Below are positions 63,710 through 64,000 of a stretch of 64,000 nucleotides of DNA, one piece after another; positions within the stretch are counted from its first letter, which is position 1, and the number at the start of each line of letters is the position of its first letter. The position numbers were made by a program, and so were the translations under genes. Origin of the DNA: Palsa-360 sp963719875. GTDB lineage: Bacteria > Acidobacteriota > Terriglobia > Acidiferrales > UBA7541. The DNA lies in assembly GCA_963719875.1 (NCBI GenBank), contig CAVRDJ010000002.1:2480001-2544000 (forward strand), read 5' to 3'. Below the pieces are notes generated by a model. It did no database searches. It had not been told where the DNA came from and was given only the letters and a program-made list of their open reading frames with translations.

Positions 63710-64000
63710 TCACGATTTCGCTCCGCGCAATATTTCGGCGAGATTTTGCGTGAACTTCGATCGAGGCATGACGTTCCTGACATCCCGCGGCGCGCGCGCG
63801 TTCCGCCAAATCCGTCTGCACATGGGATAGAAACGCAATCACGCGCCGCGGGCTGCCCTGCCCGTCCGGCAGGCGGGCCGGCCCATTCGCCGCGCACAGC
63901 CGCTCGACGGCATCGAGCGCCCCCTGCTTCGCGTTCAAGTCCACCAGGATGAGCGCCGCCGGGCTCCCCGCCGCAGCCTTCAGGAGTTGCTCGCCGTTCG
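63710..64000 (-). pseudogene. Response-regulator-like protein, 3' end, apparently frameshifted
   Basis: Only the 3' part lies in the window. The frame from the window edge reads AALILVDLNAKQGALDAVER, then RVIAFLSHVQTDLAERARAA-GCQE. The remaining C-terminal sequence VMPRSKFTQNLAEILRGAKS, ending in TGA at 63712-63710, is in another frame. Removing one A in the minus-strand GGAAC (around 63774-63776) would restore GCQDVMPRSKF. It resembles the receiver-type DNA-uptake or regulator proteins with a SHVxxDL segment. The break could be a true mutation, a programmed shift or a base-call error. Confidence 0.6.

Overview
This is a gene-dense chromosomal window, moderately GC-rich, that looks like a member of the Acidobacteriota (inference, no marker search possible). 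The reasons are the combination of gene families: a TonB/M48 pair, a large Pro/Gln-tailed secretin, PilZ proteins, a type III polyketide synthase with its methyltransferase, a minimal EgtB/EgtD ergothioneine pair, futalosine-pathway MqnD, and many short inverted repeats of the GCAGGCTTCAGCCTG type between genes. No phage, integrase, transposase, tRNA, 16S rRNA or CRISPR array is visible.

Layout. 1-1.7 kb: end of an ATP synthase operon (atpD, atpC) and a small glutaredoxin-like protein. 1.7-8 kb: nagA (minus), TonB, a secreted M48 peptidase, a small secreted protein and Cu/Zn superoxide dismutase. 8.0-11.9 kb: a 23S-5S rRNA operon with no 16S gene, preceded by a promoter, a possible structured RNA with its own terminator, and a boxA/processing stem. 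11.9-14.2 kb: small accessory genes (orphan HicB, an unknown protein, an orphan ribbon-helix-helix antitoxin) and a Tat-exported hydrolase. 14.4-17.6 kb: a secretin with a complete FG-GAP propeller inserted into its secretin domain. 17.8-22.8 kb: an iron-uptake operon (FTR1 fused to a DUF2318-like domain, two FtsX permeases, a LolD-like ATPase, DUF971). 22.9-29.1 kb: PilZ/coiled-coil protein, mscL, cyclophilin, thioredoxin reductase, proline dehydrogenase, alcohol dehydrogenase. 29.2-30.2 kb: a one-chain wHTH-nucleotidyltransferase-HEPN protein under a palindrome. 30.3-32.7 kb: ferredoxin with an attenuator-like leader, then a type III PKS/ICMT pair. 33-42 kb: GH57 amylase, egtB-egtD, an osmoprotectant ABC operon, a heptose kinase. 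42-47 kb: a TonB-domain protein, a chemotaxis receptor, a chimeric HlyD/ABC-2 remnant, and an ECF sigma pair. 47-55 kb: isochorismatase/deacetylase, ddl, arginase, asnS, a TIM-barrel isomerase, mqnD. 55-60.3 kb: a four-gene PAS / histidine kinase / response regulator operon. 60.7-64 kb: a secreted HExxH protein, a PilZ protein, a secreted protein whose N-terminus is encoded by a repeat, and a frameshifted response-regulator-like end.

The strongest leads are the propeller-in-secretin architecture, the unlinked 23S-5S operon with its structured leader, the single-chain HTH-MNT-HEPN gene, the chimeric HlyD/ABC-2 ORF, the kinase with five exact 21-residue repeats, and several families of inverted repeats that supply stop codons, nest inside one another and in one case encode a signal-peptide region.
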